Source: Odontocerum albicorne
Taxonomy: Eukaryota > Arthropoda > Insecta > Trichoptera > Odontoceridae
Assembly: GCA_949825065.1 (NCBI GenBank)
Contig: OX463846.1
Coordinates: forward strand, 20,159,413 to 20,223,412
Direction of reading: 5' to 3'
DNA length: 64,000 bases
In this document: positions 35,800 to 46,317 of the stretch, in pieces
How positions within the stretch are numbered: the first letter of the stretch is position 1
How the letters are laid out: every line of letters starts with the position of its first letter
Translations under genes and position numbers: made by a program
Notes under the pieces: model-generated
What the model was told of the DNA's origin: nothing
Seen by the model: only the letters and a program-made list of their open reading frames with translations
Database searches by the model: none

Positions 35800-36490
35800 A
35801 AAATATAATTAATTTGAATAAATACTAAGCAAGATGCTTGTTATAGTGCTAGGCGAATCCGAGAATATACTTTTATTATCTGCGTCACTCCAGTGGTTCA
35901 ATATATCTAAAAAGTGAGTGCCAGAAAATTTGAAGATTCTTGCATGGTTGTCATTGTTGAGAACATAGGCAGTTGAATTTACATTACAATACTTTAAATA
36001 TGATAACGGGATAGACCCCTGCATTCTTGTTTAAAATCTTCACAAACCACCAAACATTCCTTATACCCTCTGTTTTATACCATAAAGAAACTTTTTGTAT
36101 TTGTTTCAACATATTATTGTATTTTACTTGATGGGAAGTCCAAACTTTCAAGGTATATTTTAGTTTAGAATAAATTAAATAATTATACAAATTTCGCAAC
36201 ATATCGATGCTATCAAAGTCTCAAGATATTCTAATTATAAAATCTAAATGTTTGTAACAGTGCGATACAAGTTGCAAAACATGGTTAACATATTACGTGT
36301 AATACCGGCACTAAAAGTTGTCCTCAAATCATTGAATTCGGTTACGCGATGAAGTTTTTCTGCATATGTTGTTAATTGATGTTGAATTGGTGAAGATGAT
36401 CGACTTAATGATACACAAACATGCTTTTCGAAATTAAAAATAGATGTGATTGCGTTCAGACCAGGAAATAAGAGAATCTGTCAACTCTGC
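35800..36490 (-). mobile_element. Jockey-like LINE, C-terminal half of reverse transcriptase (LINE C type)
   Basis: Minus-strand reading from 36480 gives SERNHIYFNFEKHVCVSLSR (family W...N.L.FN..KC..M.F.R), RVTEFNDLR (family RV....DLGV), then MLRNLYNYLIYSKLKYTLKV then W (family LR.LY.SLV.SKL.Y...VW), KQIQKVSLWYKTEG, and a final ARIFKFSGTHF.... Frames shift several times. The right end stops about 7 bp from the mariner at 36497, so the mariner may have cut it; I could not confirm LINE sequence on the far side. Confidence 0.6.
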
Positions 36491-36496
36491 TATGTA

Positions 36497-37716
36497 TTGG
36501 GTGTTAACATAAGTTGTGTCCGTTTTTTTTCAAATGAAGAGAACATGAGGACACAACAAAAAATATTACAACAAATTAGTCAATAATGTATTCTTCTGCA
36601 TTATTTTACAACAAAAGAGTCAATAATGTATTCTCCTTCATTATTTACAACTTCTTGCCAACGTCCTTCAAGTTTTTCAATGCCTGTGCGATAAAAACCA
36701 TTCGGTCTTGATTCGAGGAATTCATCCAACCATGTACGCAATTCGACGTCATTATTGAAGGAAACGCCGCGCAGATTATTCGAAAGCGATCGGAAGATGT
36801 GGAAAACCAACTGCGCGAGGTTTGGAAAATATGGAGGGTGCGGCAGGACTTCCCAACCAAGCGTTTGAATGGCATTTTTCGTAATGTTGGCGATATGAGG
36901 GCGGGCGTTATCGTGTTGCAGAATAACACCATATTGCCAATCCAGCCTTTTTATTGAAATTTGTTTAGTTGAGCATTTGCAGAATGTATAGCTCCGCATT
37001 GACTGTCTGATTGCGTCCTTGCCAATACCACCAGATGCATATCATCATCTTGCGCGGATGCAAACCTTGTTTCGCTCTGGGCGTTTGACCATAACTCACC
37101 CATTTTTTCCATTTCTTCATATTCACATAAAGGTACAATTTTTTAAACCTTTGATTGTGACCATGCGTTGCTCAATGACGCGCGAGCAAACCAGCAGAAA
37201 TTGTCGAACGTTGATTTTTGTTGTTTTCACTCAAAACACGTAGAACCCAAGCGCCGAACTTCTGGACTTTTCCCATTGATTTAAGATGGTGGTATACAGT
37301 CATGTGACTACAATTCATCTGCTCAGCCAATTCTACGGTGGTTTCAAGAGGATCTTCATGAATAATATGGTTTAAGCTTTGAAACGCAAAAACCAGCGAA
37401 GAGCTGTCCTTTCATTCATAGCATCTTCACCGTACACTTCGCAAGTATCGCAAGCAGCTTTGGCAGCTTTATTCCCTCGATTGAACGCGAACAGAAGGAG
37501 GTGTCGAAAAAGCTCACTTTCGTCTACTTGACCATTCCATTTTGAAGGCTTGTAATCAAATAAAATAATATATTTAACGTAAAAGCAAACATAATAGAAT
37601 CTTGTAGAGCAGAAAATTTTCATTCGAAAGACATATAACCTTGACCATTTTGTTTTACTTTTGGTGCTCATTTTTAAATTTGGAAAAAAACAGACACAAC
37701 TAATGTTAACACCTAA
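36497..37716 (-). mobile_element. Complete but dead mariner element, 1220 bp
   Basis: The TIRs are TTGGGTGTTAACATAAGTTG on the left and TTAGGTGTTAACATTAGTTG on the right (read inward), flanked by TA at 36495-36496 and 37717-37718. On the minus strand the transposase starts near 37540 with WNGQVDESELFRHLLLFAFN (initiator ATG changed) and runs through both helix-turn-helix regions and ISAGLLARH. The stretch around the first catalytic Asp (TGDEKW) is deleted. Then MICIWWYWQG, the second Asp intact in LQHDNARPH (about 36920), and PPYFPNLAQLVFHIFRSLSN (family SPDLAP(S/T)DYHLF) with the third catalytic Asp replaced. The tail is FYRTGIEKLEGRWQEVVNNE and a stop at about 36601. Inactive by several independent lesions. 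Confidence 0.9.
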
Positions 37717-40054
37717 TACTTTTATATGATACAGTATTAAAGTTCTTATGATTTTAGTTATTTATTTTGATGTTTATATTTTTTGTAATATCTAATATTT
37801 CGTATTCACGCGCACTTGAAAATAAACATTTGAATTTGCATTATTTTATAAGTTGCGATCAACCGTGCATTGTTAATAAAAAATAAAAATAATTCGAACG
37901 ACGAAATTTTAAAATGCAAACATTTAATTCTTTTTTAAAACACAACATTTAATTGTTACTGAAAAATATATTAACCTTTACACGTGAAAACTATCGTCCG
38001 TTAGTATTAAGTGCTATGAGTGAGTAAGAAATGTGTTTTCTTAATGTGGCATTCAAACTCTTATCATTCCACTTTGTTCTTACCATCGTCTTTTTTATTA
38101 GACAAGTTGTCCATTTGAGCGGCAACCATGCAGAGAGTAATGGAATGAACAGTATGGGGTAGATTGAGGCTCAAAATAACCTTTCCACTCTCTGGGGGAG
38201 GAAAGAACCGATAGAATGACTTATTAATTTGGCCAAAATAGGGAAAGCGTAATAATAATGATGAAATAAAAAAAATGAATTCCAAATTGAAATGTTGAGA
38301 ATACACAATGATTTGGTTTTTGTTGCGAGCACTAAATAATTTCCTTTTGAGAGTTCATGATGTTTTATATTGTACGAGTTGAGTGGGTATTCGCTTGAGG
38401 GATTTTCATCCTAAAATTAATTTTGACATTAAAGAGAAACTAAATAAATTCGATTGTACAAAAATAAATCCTCTTGTCTGCGATAAGGCTTTTTAGTTGA
38501 ACCTCCTTATTCTTATACTATTTAAAAGTATAAAATATTATTTCCAGAATAACGTTTTGCTTGTATAGGATTCAGTGGATAAAACCGATAGTTTACTTCT
38601 TCACTCAGTTTCCCTTTTGGTTTTTCAATTTTAGTTTAGTGATAATTGAGTCTTTAGACGTTGTTTTATATTTTATGATAATTTCTCTACAATAATTCTA
38701 TGCCATTCAGAAATTTTATTCTATAATAATTCTATGCCGTTCAGATACAATAGCGGACAGACCTGATTTGTTTTATATCAGTAGGTTCTCTTGAGGAGCG
38801 TTTGCTGTGTAAACCCCGCTATATAAAGTTATTATTTGAATTGAAAGAGAAAAAAAATGAATAAACAAGAAAAAAAATACTTCTGGTCATATGAGCCATA
38901 TTTGTCAACATATTAAAAACTATAACACATAAATAATGCAAATATTTCAAATTTGTTTCAGTATCACCTGCCAATAGAATCGAGACACAAAAGCCCTTTC
39001 ATATTCGGATCAAACACAATATTCCGAGAGAGGAGGGACAGTGAAAGTTCTGACCACCACATCATAGACGCCACGCAAGGTAATTGCTTTTCTTATTGAC
39101 TGTCTGGTATTTGCCGAAAAAGGAGTTATGTTGTTTTCCTGAATAACATTTTTCATTTCGACAAAATGAAACTTTTGTACGTGCCTACTCGTATAAAACA
39201 AAAAATAATAATAATAACGGGTGGAACTCTTTTTGTACTTTAAGCTATTTTTTTTTCATTAAATATGGGATAACTTAGAGGGTCGATTGCTTCGTGTCTA
39301 TTGTGATATTAAAGAAATCTAAAATATAAAGCAAACTGGGACCTTAAACAATACCATCGGAAATCGAACTCGTTACTCCTTGACATGGAAGTTGTCAATG
39401 TATTGTTAGCAGTTGACCATTTAATTAATACTTGTAAATCTTAGCCATCAAATCGAAATTCTAATCAATTATTTTATTTCAGAAAATTAATCAATACCAC
39501 CTCAGATTTACTTGAATAAATAAATAAACACATGTTCCTCGATAGCAACATAATATGTAAAATACATTCCGAAATCACACATGTACCTCAAAATAAGCTG
39601 CAAAAATTACATTTAAAAGAGAAGCTATTATAAGGTCTGGGCTCATCTCATAACATCCCCCCGGCCGAGATACATCCCGTTAACATAGGGCGAGCCCGGC
39701 CTCGAGGACACCGGATGTTTTCCAGCCCACACCCATTTACGAGTACATGTCGAATTAGAAAAAAAAAATAAACAAAAATAATATGGCAGAAAAAATAAAA
39801 AAGTCCACCCACAAATACTACCTCAGGTTAACTGTCAGCAAAATAGAGAAAAACTGATAGGAGTACAATTTTATCAAAATAAAATCACAATGGAAAATAA
39901 TGTTCACTCATGCAAACCACAATACAAAGAATGAAAATTAATAAACAGTAATATAAAAATTAATGCAAAGATAACGCATACACAACCTCCGATTCATCGC
40001 TAGCGAAAAGAGAAAAAAACAAATTAGAGTCCAAATTACAAGAAAAAATCACCA
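37717..40054. other. 2.3 kb mostly AT-rich DNA without recognised genes
   Basis: Includes a 34-bp imperfect tandem duplication at 38687-38747. A short GC-rich island lies at about 39655-39730 (CCCCCCGGCCGAGATACATC...); I could not classify it. Confidence 0.45.
38687..38747. repeat. 34-bp imperfect tandem duplication
   Basis: CTACAATAATTCTATGCCAT... at 38687 and CTATAATAATTCTATGCCGT... at 38721. The match extends about 27 bases into the second copy. Confidence 0.8.
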
Positions 40055-40780
40055 ACCATTTAGAAGGTAACATTTCAGAGCATTTCTGAAGGAACTATTT
40101 AGGGGCAACTCATTTTCTGGCTGAGTATGAGAAGGATTCCTCGAATAATGTTAGATTATGGTTTGGGATCATTTAAAGAGTTTCTCGGCTTCTAGTTTCA
40201 TAGCCTTAAAAATCTCTAGCCCAATTCAGTATTTCGAAGAGATAAGGTGGCATTTTTGTCTTGATAATTTTATTCATGAGTACGCTTAAGTGAAAGAACC
40301 GCTTATGTTTCATGTTAATAATTTAAAAGTTCTCATAAAAGGGGAGCTACATCCTCTGGAAGGGTTGTTGAAACAATATCTACAAGCATTTTGTGATCTT
40401 TGCAATTTCTTTTCCGTTTTCTTTGAAATGCATGGTCCATAGATACAATCACCATACTCGACAATTGGAAGAATGAGCGCGTCGGTTATTATACGTTTGG
40501 CTTCAATTGACCGATTTTGATGAGTGCGATAAATATTTTTAAGCCTTGAAAAAGCCCATCGTAATTTAACTTTAACATGAGCCTCGAATCTCACATTCCA
40601 TATTCACACCTAAATTGCGCACCACGCTCTCTGTAGGAACGATTGTGTTACCAGTCTTTATTTCCAAAGGTTCCTTCAACTTTTTGATTTGTTGTCTTGT
40701 AACCATAACAATCATGACCAACTTCGAAGGGTTCAGGAGAAGCACATGCCTCTCAGACCATGTCATCAGCCACTCAAGTT
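40055..40780 (-). mobile_element. Jockey-like LINE, C-terminal part of reverse transcriptase (LINE C type)
   Basis: From 40766 leftward: WSERHVLLLNPSKLVMIVMV (family W...N.L.LN..K...M), VVRNLGV, a frame change near 40580, then MRFEAHVKVKLRWAFSRLKN (family F..HV...L..AF..L), IYRTHQ, AKRIITDALILPIVEYGDCI then YGP (family R......LI.P...Y.D.VY.......L..LQ..QN.C.R), KKLQRSQNACRYCF. A decayed tail with ENELPLNSSFRNALKCYLLN runs to about 40060. The catalytic YADD region lies upstream and is lost. It is one of the better preserved LINE fragments here. It abuts a SINE tail on the right. Confidence 0.75.
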
Positions 40781-40795
40781 AATTATTTACGAGTA

Positions 40796-40925
40796 TGTGT
40801 TGAATCTTGACTTGAAGTCCCTTTAATTTTTTTTTGTTTGGTTTGAAGATATGCCACATGGTAATAATCTAGCCAGGTTGTAGTTTACTCGTATACACAG
40901 TAAAACAACTTTTGTATATTTATAT
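40796..40925 (+). mobile_element. SINE, 5'-truncated tail
   Basis: It holds GACTTGAAGTCCCTTTAA, GTTTGGTTTGAAGATATGCC then ACATGGTAATAATCTAGCCA and GGTTGTAG..., the body and tail of the 33.2-kb SINE. The tail carries an extra TACTCGTA at 40886, where the reference has plain TGCATAC. Confidence 0.7.
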
Positions 40926-43477
40926 ACACATATAACTAAACCAATATTTTTATAGCATTCAGAGACTTGTAATGATGATGATAACTATAATTTAGTGACA
41001 TGAATTAACAAATAAGTGCCTTAAAAATTTCTTAACAAAGGTGACTATCCATTTATTTTCAAAGCCTCCAGAAGAAATTAAAGTTACCTTCTGTTTTACG
41101 AGTAAAAACATAGTTCACCGGCTAACAATTTCACTTATCGGCCTTAGTGACTTTGATATCTCGATCGGAAAACTTGGAATAGTTGGTCCTGATAGGCCCA
41201 AGGACTGTGTTTGTTGCTTATGTGACATATCACATTCTTCAATCTTGAAGTTTAGCGAAAGTATAATAATATGGAGTTCAGAGATGTAGCCATACGCTTT
41301 TCCTTTGATACCATTGAATACCACGGAACACAACTTATCCACAGTTTACATACACGTATATGAACATGAAATAGAGAATTTCTCACATGTATAGAGAAAA
41401 CAAAAAAACATTATTTATTTTCACTTCATTTCTTTTTATACATTATAAAATAAGACCATTGAAAAAAAAATTGTATTTGGAATTATAAAAAATATATTTC
41501 TTCACTTTGTGGTGTAATTTTCATTGATTTTCAATAAAATAAATGAAACATTATTTTTCTTTGAACTTTCAACGATTTATTTATTTCGCTAATTACCGGT
41601 TTTATAGACTTCTATATTCTTTATCAGGTGAGCATGATCCTCATCGGAAGTGAAACACGCAATTAATAAAACAGTGGAGAATAGAAAGATAAATAGTGTC
41701 CTACTTATTTTAAACTACATCAGATTTTATTTATTGATAAAAAAATAAGATAATCTTAAGAACTGCCATTAAATGTACCAAACCTTATTTCATTTTAAAA
41801 AAGATGTTACCTTTTAGAAAATAATTCATATATCCGAATCTTTTTTCATTTGTTTTAATATGAATTTTGTCCTTTTAAAGAAGATGAAAATAATTATCAA
41901 ATATTAAACATAGTTTTATATAACATATTAAAGAAAATGATATTTACTGAAATTTAATTAACACAGAACAATGTTATGAATATTCGAATGAATATTTTAA
42001 AAGCTCTTCAAACTGTGTCCTATAAGCAAATAAAGAAACCATTTGGGCACTGGCTGCAAAAGTCAGGTAGATTTCGTTTGTAATATAACTAATACGGAAA
42101 TAATATGCAAGGAAATAATATTTCCAGTGTTATAGTTCTCTGTAGGTTTTACATTTTTCTTGAATAAATTGCATCATTTTTTTGGAAACATTTCGTCCGT
42201 CATAAATTAAATATATAGATAAACTTTTCAATGAATGGTAGTTTCAAAGTCTCCTGGTCACGAAAGAAGAAATATAAAAAAATCACTGCTTTCTATTATC
42301 TGAATCGGTCATTATTTGATTTTCAAGTTACTCAAAAGGAAAGCAATAATCCAGCAAATACCAGACGCGTGTATCTGACTGGACTGATTTTTCTACAGGC
42401 ATTCCCTGGAGTAGAATTTTTTCCCCTCGTCTCTCTTCCATATTTATAAATCAATCACATTTTATCTTAAATGCTTTTCGCATCTGTATTCGGATACCCT
42501 GCATTGATCAGATACCTTCAATTGTTTTCCAAATGGAGTACGGAGCATGACTTTTTCATTTATCCTACGAAGTGTCAAGTGGTCCTCATTAGCAGTCCTT
42601 AGCTTGGGAAATTCAATGCTTGCTTATTTCCTCCAATATAAAATGTTGACTCCATCTTACCATTAAATAAAACGGTGTTAGACACTCTATCATGGTAAGA
42701 ATAAATAAAATAGGTAAGCAGAAGAATCTTTGTCAGCCTTCTATCCCTTAACGCCTTGTAAAGATTCCTACTAACAGAAAAATATTTGGTTTTGCAACCA
42801 CTGCTGTTTCTAATTTCGAACTATGCCGACATTTGGTTTTGCAATCACTGCTGTTTCTAATTTCGAACTATGCCGACATTTGTTATTTGAATATTACGGA
42901 GAACATGTTGGATAAACTATAGCGTCATCAAAATGTTTTTTTCGAGATTTATCTTTAAACTGAGAAAGAATCATATAATTTCATATCGAAAAAAAAACTT
43001 AATTAGATGGATATGAGAAATATACGAAAAATTCACATTGAGTCACGATTATATAAAATCCATAACTGCTCCGCTGCCCCCTGTTATGTCACCGAAAATA
43101 TCCAGCTACTACCCAGGATATATCCATATTCCGATCAAGAACTTGCGTTACGTTACGCGTTACAAGCAGATACTGTTTAATGTTTTTCCCAGGTCGCCGC
43201 TATCCTTTTTTTATATCGTCGTTGTCGTTGAATGTTCATGCAGCGATACTCCGGAACCACTTAACAACTTACGTTAGACTCACCAAAAAATTCTTAATGT
43301 CATTAATGTGTTTCACTGCTGATTTTCCTTTCCTATCCATTATCCCTTGCTTCTTCTAGCGATTTATGATATATCGCGTTTATTGTTGTTGTTTATATTG
43401 ATTATGAATTTTGTACAAATAAATAGTATTTTTTATAACTTTTGCGGCCACATTACTTCCAATATTTACATTATCTA
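40926..43477. other. 2.5 kb of AT-rich DNA without recognised genes
   Basis: Near 41590-41640 there is ATTACCGGTTTTATAGACTT then CTATATTCTTTATCAGGTGA. It vaguely recalls the ACCGGTTT...TCAGG segment of the foldback at 6.3 and 46.1 kb, but not enough to call a copy. A 47-bp duplication is listed separately. Confidence 0.45.
42785..42878. repeat. 47-bp two-copy tandem duplication
   Basis: TTTGGTTTTGCAA(C/T)CACTGC ... GAACTATGCCGACA occurs at 42785-42831 and 42832-42878 with one difference. Confidence 0.95.
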
Positions 43478-43550
43478 GTAGATTGGAAGAGATTGCCACC
43501 TAGCAATAAAACCACCAGATTGTTATATAATGAAGTGCTAAATAAATAAA
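43478..43550 (+). mobile_element. SINE tail fragment
   Basis: TAGATTGGAAGAGATTGCCA then CCTAGCAATAAAACCACCAG and ATTGTTATATAATG match the 3' part of the window's main SINE. The head is missing. Confidence 0.6.
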
Positions 43551-44469
43551 CGAACACTCTCTTTGTTTAGTGTTGAATATTTTAGACATTTTTGAAAATT
43601 AATTTCCGTTGAAAAGATTTGAAGGGGTTACTATCCTAAAAGGAAATGAAAGTGGAATACAAATTTGAAATCTTTTCATGAATTATTAAAGTAAAACAAA
43701 TAATTTCACCTGTTTCATTGAAAAGTACAATTGTAAAGTAAACTTTGTTATTTCATTGTTTGGAAGATTATTAAAGGGTTATTATCATATTTAACATATT
43801 TCGAGAATTCCTGGAATATTGAACGACTGAATTGTATATATAAAATAACTCTTCAGCTCAATTTAGATCAAAATGATGCTGTTTTAATTGCGAATATTTC
43901 ATTGTTATAACAATTGCGAGGATAAATATTTCTTTAGTGCATTTTATAATTATCATTCAACTGAAAATGTACAATATTTTTTTAATTCATTTTTCTAATT
44001 ATTTCTCTACAAAATTGTTAAAAAATTGTCCTTCAATACAATAAAAAGCATAAAGTGTCAATAAACCCTAAAATATTACCTCTAAGCGTAGGTAGTTACC
44101 ATAAAAAAACCGGAGGTTTTATAAACCAGCCTTATTGTACATATCATCCTACATCATTGTGAGGCCCTATAATTGAGATATCTAATGAAATATCAGAGGA
44201 ATCATTGGCGGTGCCAACCATTTAAATAACTTCTAGACCTAATGGTGCTTATGACCTGTTTTAGTTTAAATTAGAAATAAAACCATTTATGGGTTGATAT
44301 TTTATTGCGATACATTGCTATCAAAACTATAATAACTGAAACGAAATAGATACATGATGCCATCAGGAAAAATAAAACAGTTATAAATAAGCGAAAAATG
44401 TCAAAAACACCTTGTACTAACATATTTATTTTCAATTAAACAACGCGATGTTAAATCGTGTATTACATA
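43551..44469. other. AT-rich DNA, nothing recognised
   Basis: No coding or repeat structure supported. Confidence 0.45.
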
Positions 44470-44990
44470 ATACGGAGTAATGTGATCAGGGTTGAATGTG
44501 AACTTAAGACTGATGTGTTGAGCAGGATGAAGAGGAACACTCTCAGATGGTTTGGATATGTGGAACAAATTACTGAAGATAGACTTACAAAAAAATATAG
44601 TAAAAATGTGAGAGGAAGGTAAAAGTAGAAGAAGATGAATTAAAGTATGGTTGGATTAGTGAATTATTAAGGGAGGTTAATTTAGATAAATCGTATGAGC
44701 TGTATGAGAAGGTGTATAGATGTTGAAGAGGTGAAATATGTGTGTCGAGAAAATAATGTCTGACGGCCGCTTTATCCTCTTTGCCTACCCCAATAGAGAA
44801 GTGGCGTGATAGCATGTTTGTATGAATCAGACCAAAATAATTACAATTATTGTAGGGCGAAATATGTGTGTCGAGAAAAGAACGTCTGTCTGCCGCTTTG
44901 TCCTCTTTGCCTACCCCAACAGGAAGGCGGCGTGATGGCTTGTTTGTATGAACCAGACAAAAATAATTACAATTTCTTATAGTAGCCGAT
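44470..44990 (+). mobile_element. LINE A 3' end with duplicated terminus
   Basis: LSRMKRNTLRWFGYVEQITE then DRLTKK (family L.RW.GHV.RM...RL..K), followed by broken RSCMRRCIDVEEVKYVC-like sequence and PLYPLCLPQ (SAYP region) gives the usual LINE A tail. The final 126 bp are tandemly duplicated (see 44731-44982). The minus-strand open frame 44585-44995 is a shadow. It lies about 200 bp upstream of the CRHBP exon in the same orientation. Confidence 0.75.
44731..44982 (+). repeat. 126-bp tandem duplication of the LINE A 3' terminus
   Basis: GAAATATGTGTGTCGAGAAA ... CAAAATAATTACAATT occurs at 44731-44856 and 44857-44982, with about 10 or more differences. It is therefore older than the 47- and 59-bp duplications. 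Both copies include the CCTCTTTGCCTACCCCAA segment and GGCGTGAT. Confidence 0.9.
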
Positions 44991-45188
44991 ATCATAAATT
45001 TCCGATGAAATGTGATACCAGTTAGATCTTAATAATGCTATTGTAACCGAAATAATTTTGCCTGAAGTGTTTCTTGGATCGGAGTGGTAATTTTTTTAAA
45101 TATCAAAATAATTTCCTTTTGTATTTTGATATAAAATCTCACTAAGTAAAAGCCGAAACCATTGATAAAATAATGTGGATTGTTACAG
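44991..45188 (+). other. Intron sequence upstream of the CRHBP exon
   Basis: AT-rich, ending in GATTGTTACAG at the splice acceptor. The polypyrimidine tract is weak. Confidence 0.5.
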
Positions 45189-45349
45189 ATTGTATGCTAG
45201 TAACCTCTGACGAGGGTCACTTCTTCTACAAGTCCGTGACTGATGATAGCACAGTATGCGGCATCTACATGATCACCGACCCAGGCAAGAGAATCGAGAT
45301 GATCTTCACGTATATGGACGTTCCTTGCGAGCACGAGGGCCTTGTGGCG
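45189..45349 (+). CDS. CRHBP: Internal exon of corticotropin-releasing-factor-binding protein
   Basis: The exon encodes part of the secreted glycoprotein that binds CRF/diuretic-hormone-44-type peptides in the extracellular space. Seen: after the acceptor (..TTACAG|AT) the frame reads DCMLVTSDEGHFFYKS, then VCGIYMITDP, IEMIFTYMDVPCEHEGLVA, and ends at a good donor (GCG|GTAAGA). Known: animal CRF-BPs have DC.L.(T/S)..G.F......CG.Y......VE..F.Y.DV.C..GGLV.F.DGWELNG here, near the N-terminus of the mature protein, with these cysteines conserved. Length is 161 bp; it starts in codon position 2 and ends on a full codon. GC content is far above that of its flanks. An in-frame ATG at 45173 is intronic and not the start. 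No other exon of the gene was found in the window, so the flanking introns are long. Confidence 0.82.
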
Positions 45350-45728
45350 GTAAGAACTTACATTTATATTCTCAATCCGTAATAGAAAAAATTCTTTGAT
45401 ATCAGTACATTTTTAACATTGAGTGAATGAATTACACGAATATATTTTTGATTTTATTTTTTCCAATTCTTTGTGTATGTTACATCACTGGACCTCCTGA
45501 GCCCTGGCCTATCGGTGCTTGTATTTTATGTTCGTTAGGTCGCATGTATGTACGCACTCCTTTTTGATATTATTTGTATTTAAGTCATGTTAATGTTTAT
45601 ATTTTTTGTAACACGTTAATTTTGTATTCCTACGTTCTCTAAATTTTAATATCAATATTATATTTGGAATTTTCTTAACCAGTCAAAATAAGACTATACA
45701 TTGTGCTTAATAAATGCATAAATAATAT
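45350..45728 (+). other. Start of the downstream CRHBP intron
   Basis: Begins with GTAAGAACTT. In-frame stops follow within about 35 bases. Nothing else recognised. Confidence 0.55.
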
Positions 45729-46048
45729 AATACTAGTTGCAGCCCGTGAACTATTCACGGAAGTAAAACAAATTCTACATTTATGAAAATATGTATTCAT
45801 AAATGTAAAATTTGTTTATATACGAGTATATCATTTATACATCGTCCCCTTTTACACCGGTTCAAAAATTGTTAGCTAGGTATTTAAAATTCGTCCAGTT
45901 ATCACGGACCCACCGAGATTCAAATTTCGAATTACTTTCGCAGAGAATCCAAGTATTCCTCTCTCGCTCTCTTTTATTCAAAATTCAATTCTCGTATTCT
46001 TTCTTCGACGACAACCATCGTATGGGTTTTGGCCTATTTATACTATGA
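45729..46048. repeat. Dispersed repeat, copy 2
   Basis: Starts TACTAGTTGCAGCCCGTGAA as does copy 1 at 31335. It shares CATCGTCCCCTTTTACACCG, TTCCTCTCTCGCTCTCTTTT and GGGTTTTGGCCTATTTATAC. It lacks about 260 bp of the middle of copy 1 and holds about 50 bp absent from it (AAAAATTGTTAGCTAGGTAT...). It carries TACGAGTA at 45821. It is directly followed by the foldback repeat. Confidence 0.75.
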
Positions 46049-46317
46049 TTTATAGTTAAGGCATTAACATTGTGGAGGTTTAAAGACATTGTAATTTGTT
46101 TTATCTAACACTGTTTATCCACTTTATGTAACGGTGTAACCCTACCTGTTTCAAGGCTTTCCCTTCATTATCAGGGGAGCACAAACAAAAAGTAAGTATT
46201 TTGGCAATATAATAGTTTGTGCTCCCTTGATGATGAGGTGAAAGCCTTGAAACCGGTAGGGTTACACCGTTACATAAAGTGGAATAAACAGTGTTTGATA
46301 AAACAAATTGCAATGTA
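46049..46317. mobile_element. Foldback repeat, second copy
   Basis: Inverted orientation relative to 6247-6484: the tail TTATAGTTAAGGCATTAACA then TTGTGGAGGTTTAAAGAC comes first. Then an arm, CACTGTTTATCCACTTTATG...CAGGGGAGCACAAAC, a loop of about 28 bp, and the inverse arm GTTTGTGCTCCC...AACCGGTAGGGTTACACCGT...AACAGTG. The longer loop and different apex distinguish it from the 6.3-kb copy. I see no clear target duplication. Confidence 0.85.

Noticed and set aside
41580..41660. Third copy of the foldback repeat (ACCGGTTT...ATCAGGTGAGC)
   Set aside because: Only short phrases match and the inverted second arm is absent.
44585..44995. 136-codon minus-strand frame with internal repeats
   Set aside because: It is antisense to the LINE A tail and its 126-bp duplication, which explains the repeat.
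45173..45188. ATG at 45173 as the start of a short CRHBP-like protein
   Set aside because: It precedes a splice acceptor (TTACAG). Family resemblance begins only after it, and the mature protein has a longer N-terminus in other exons.
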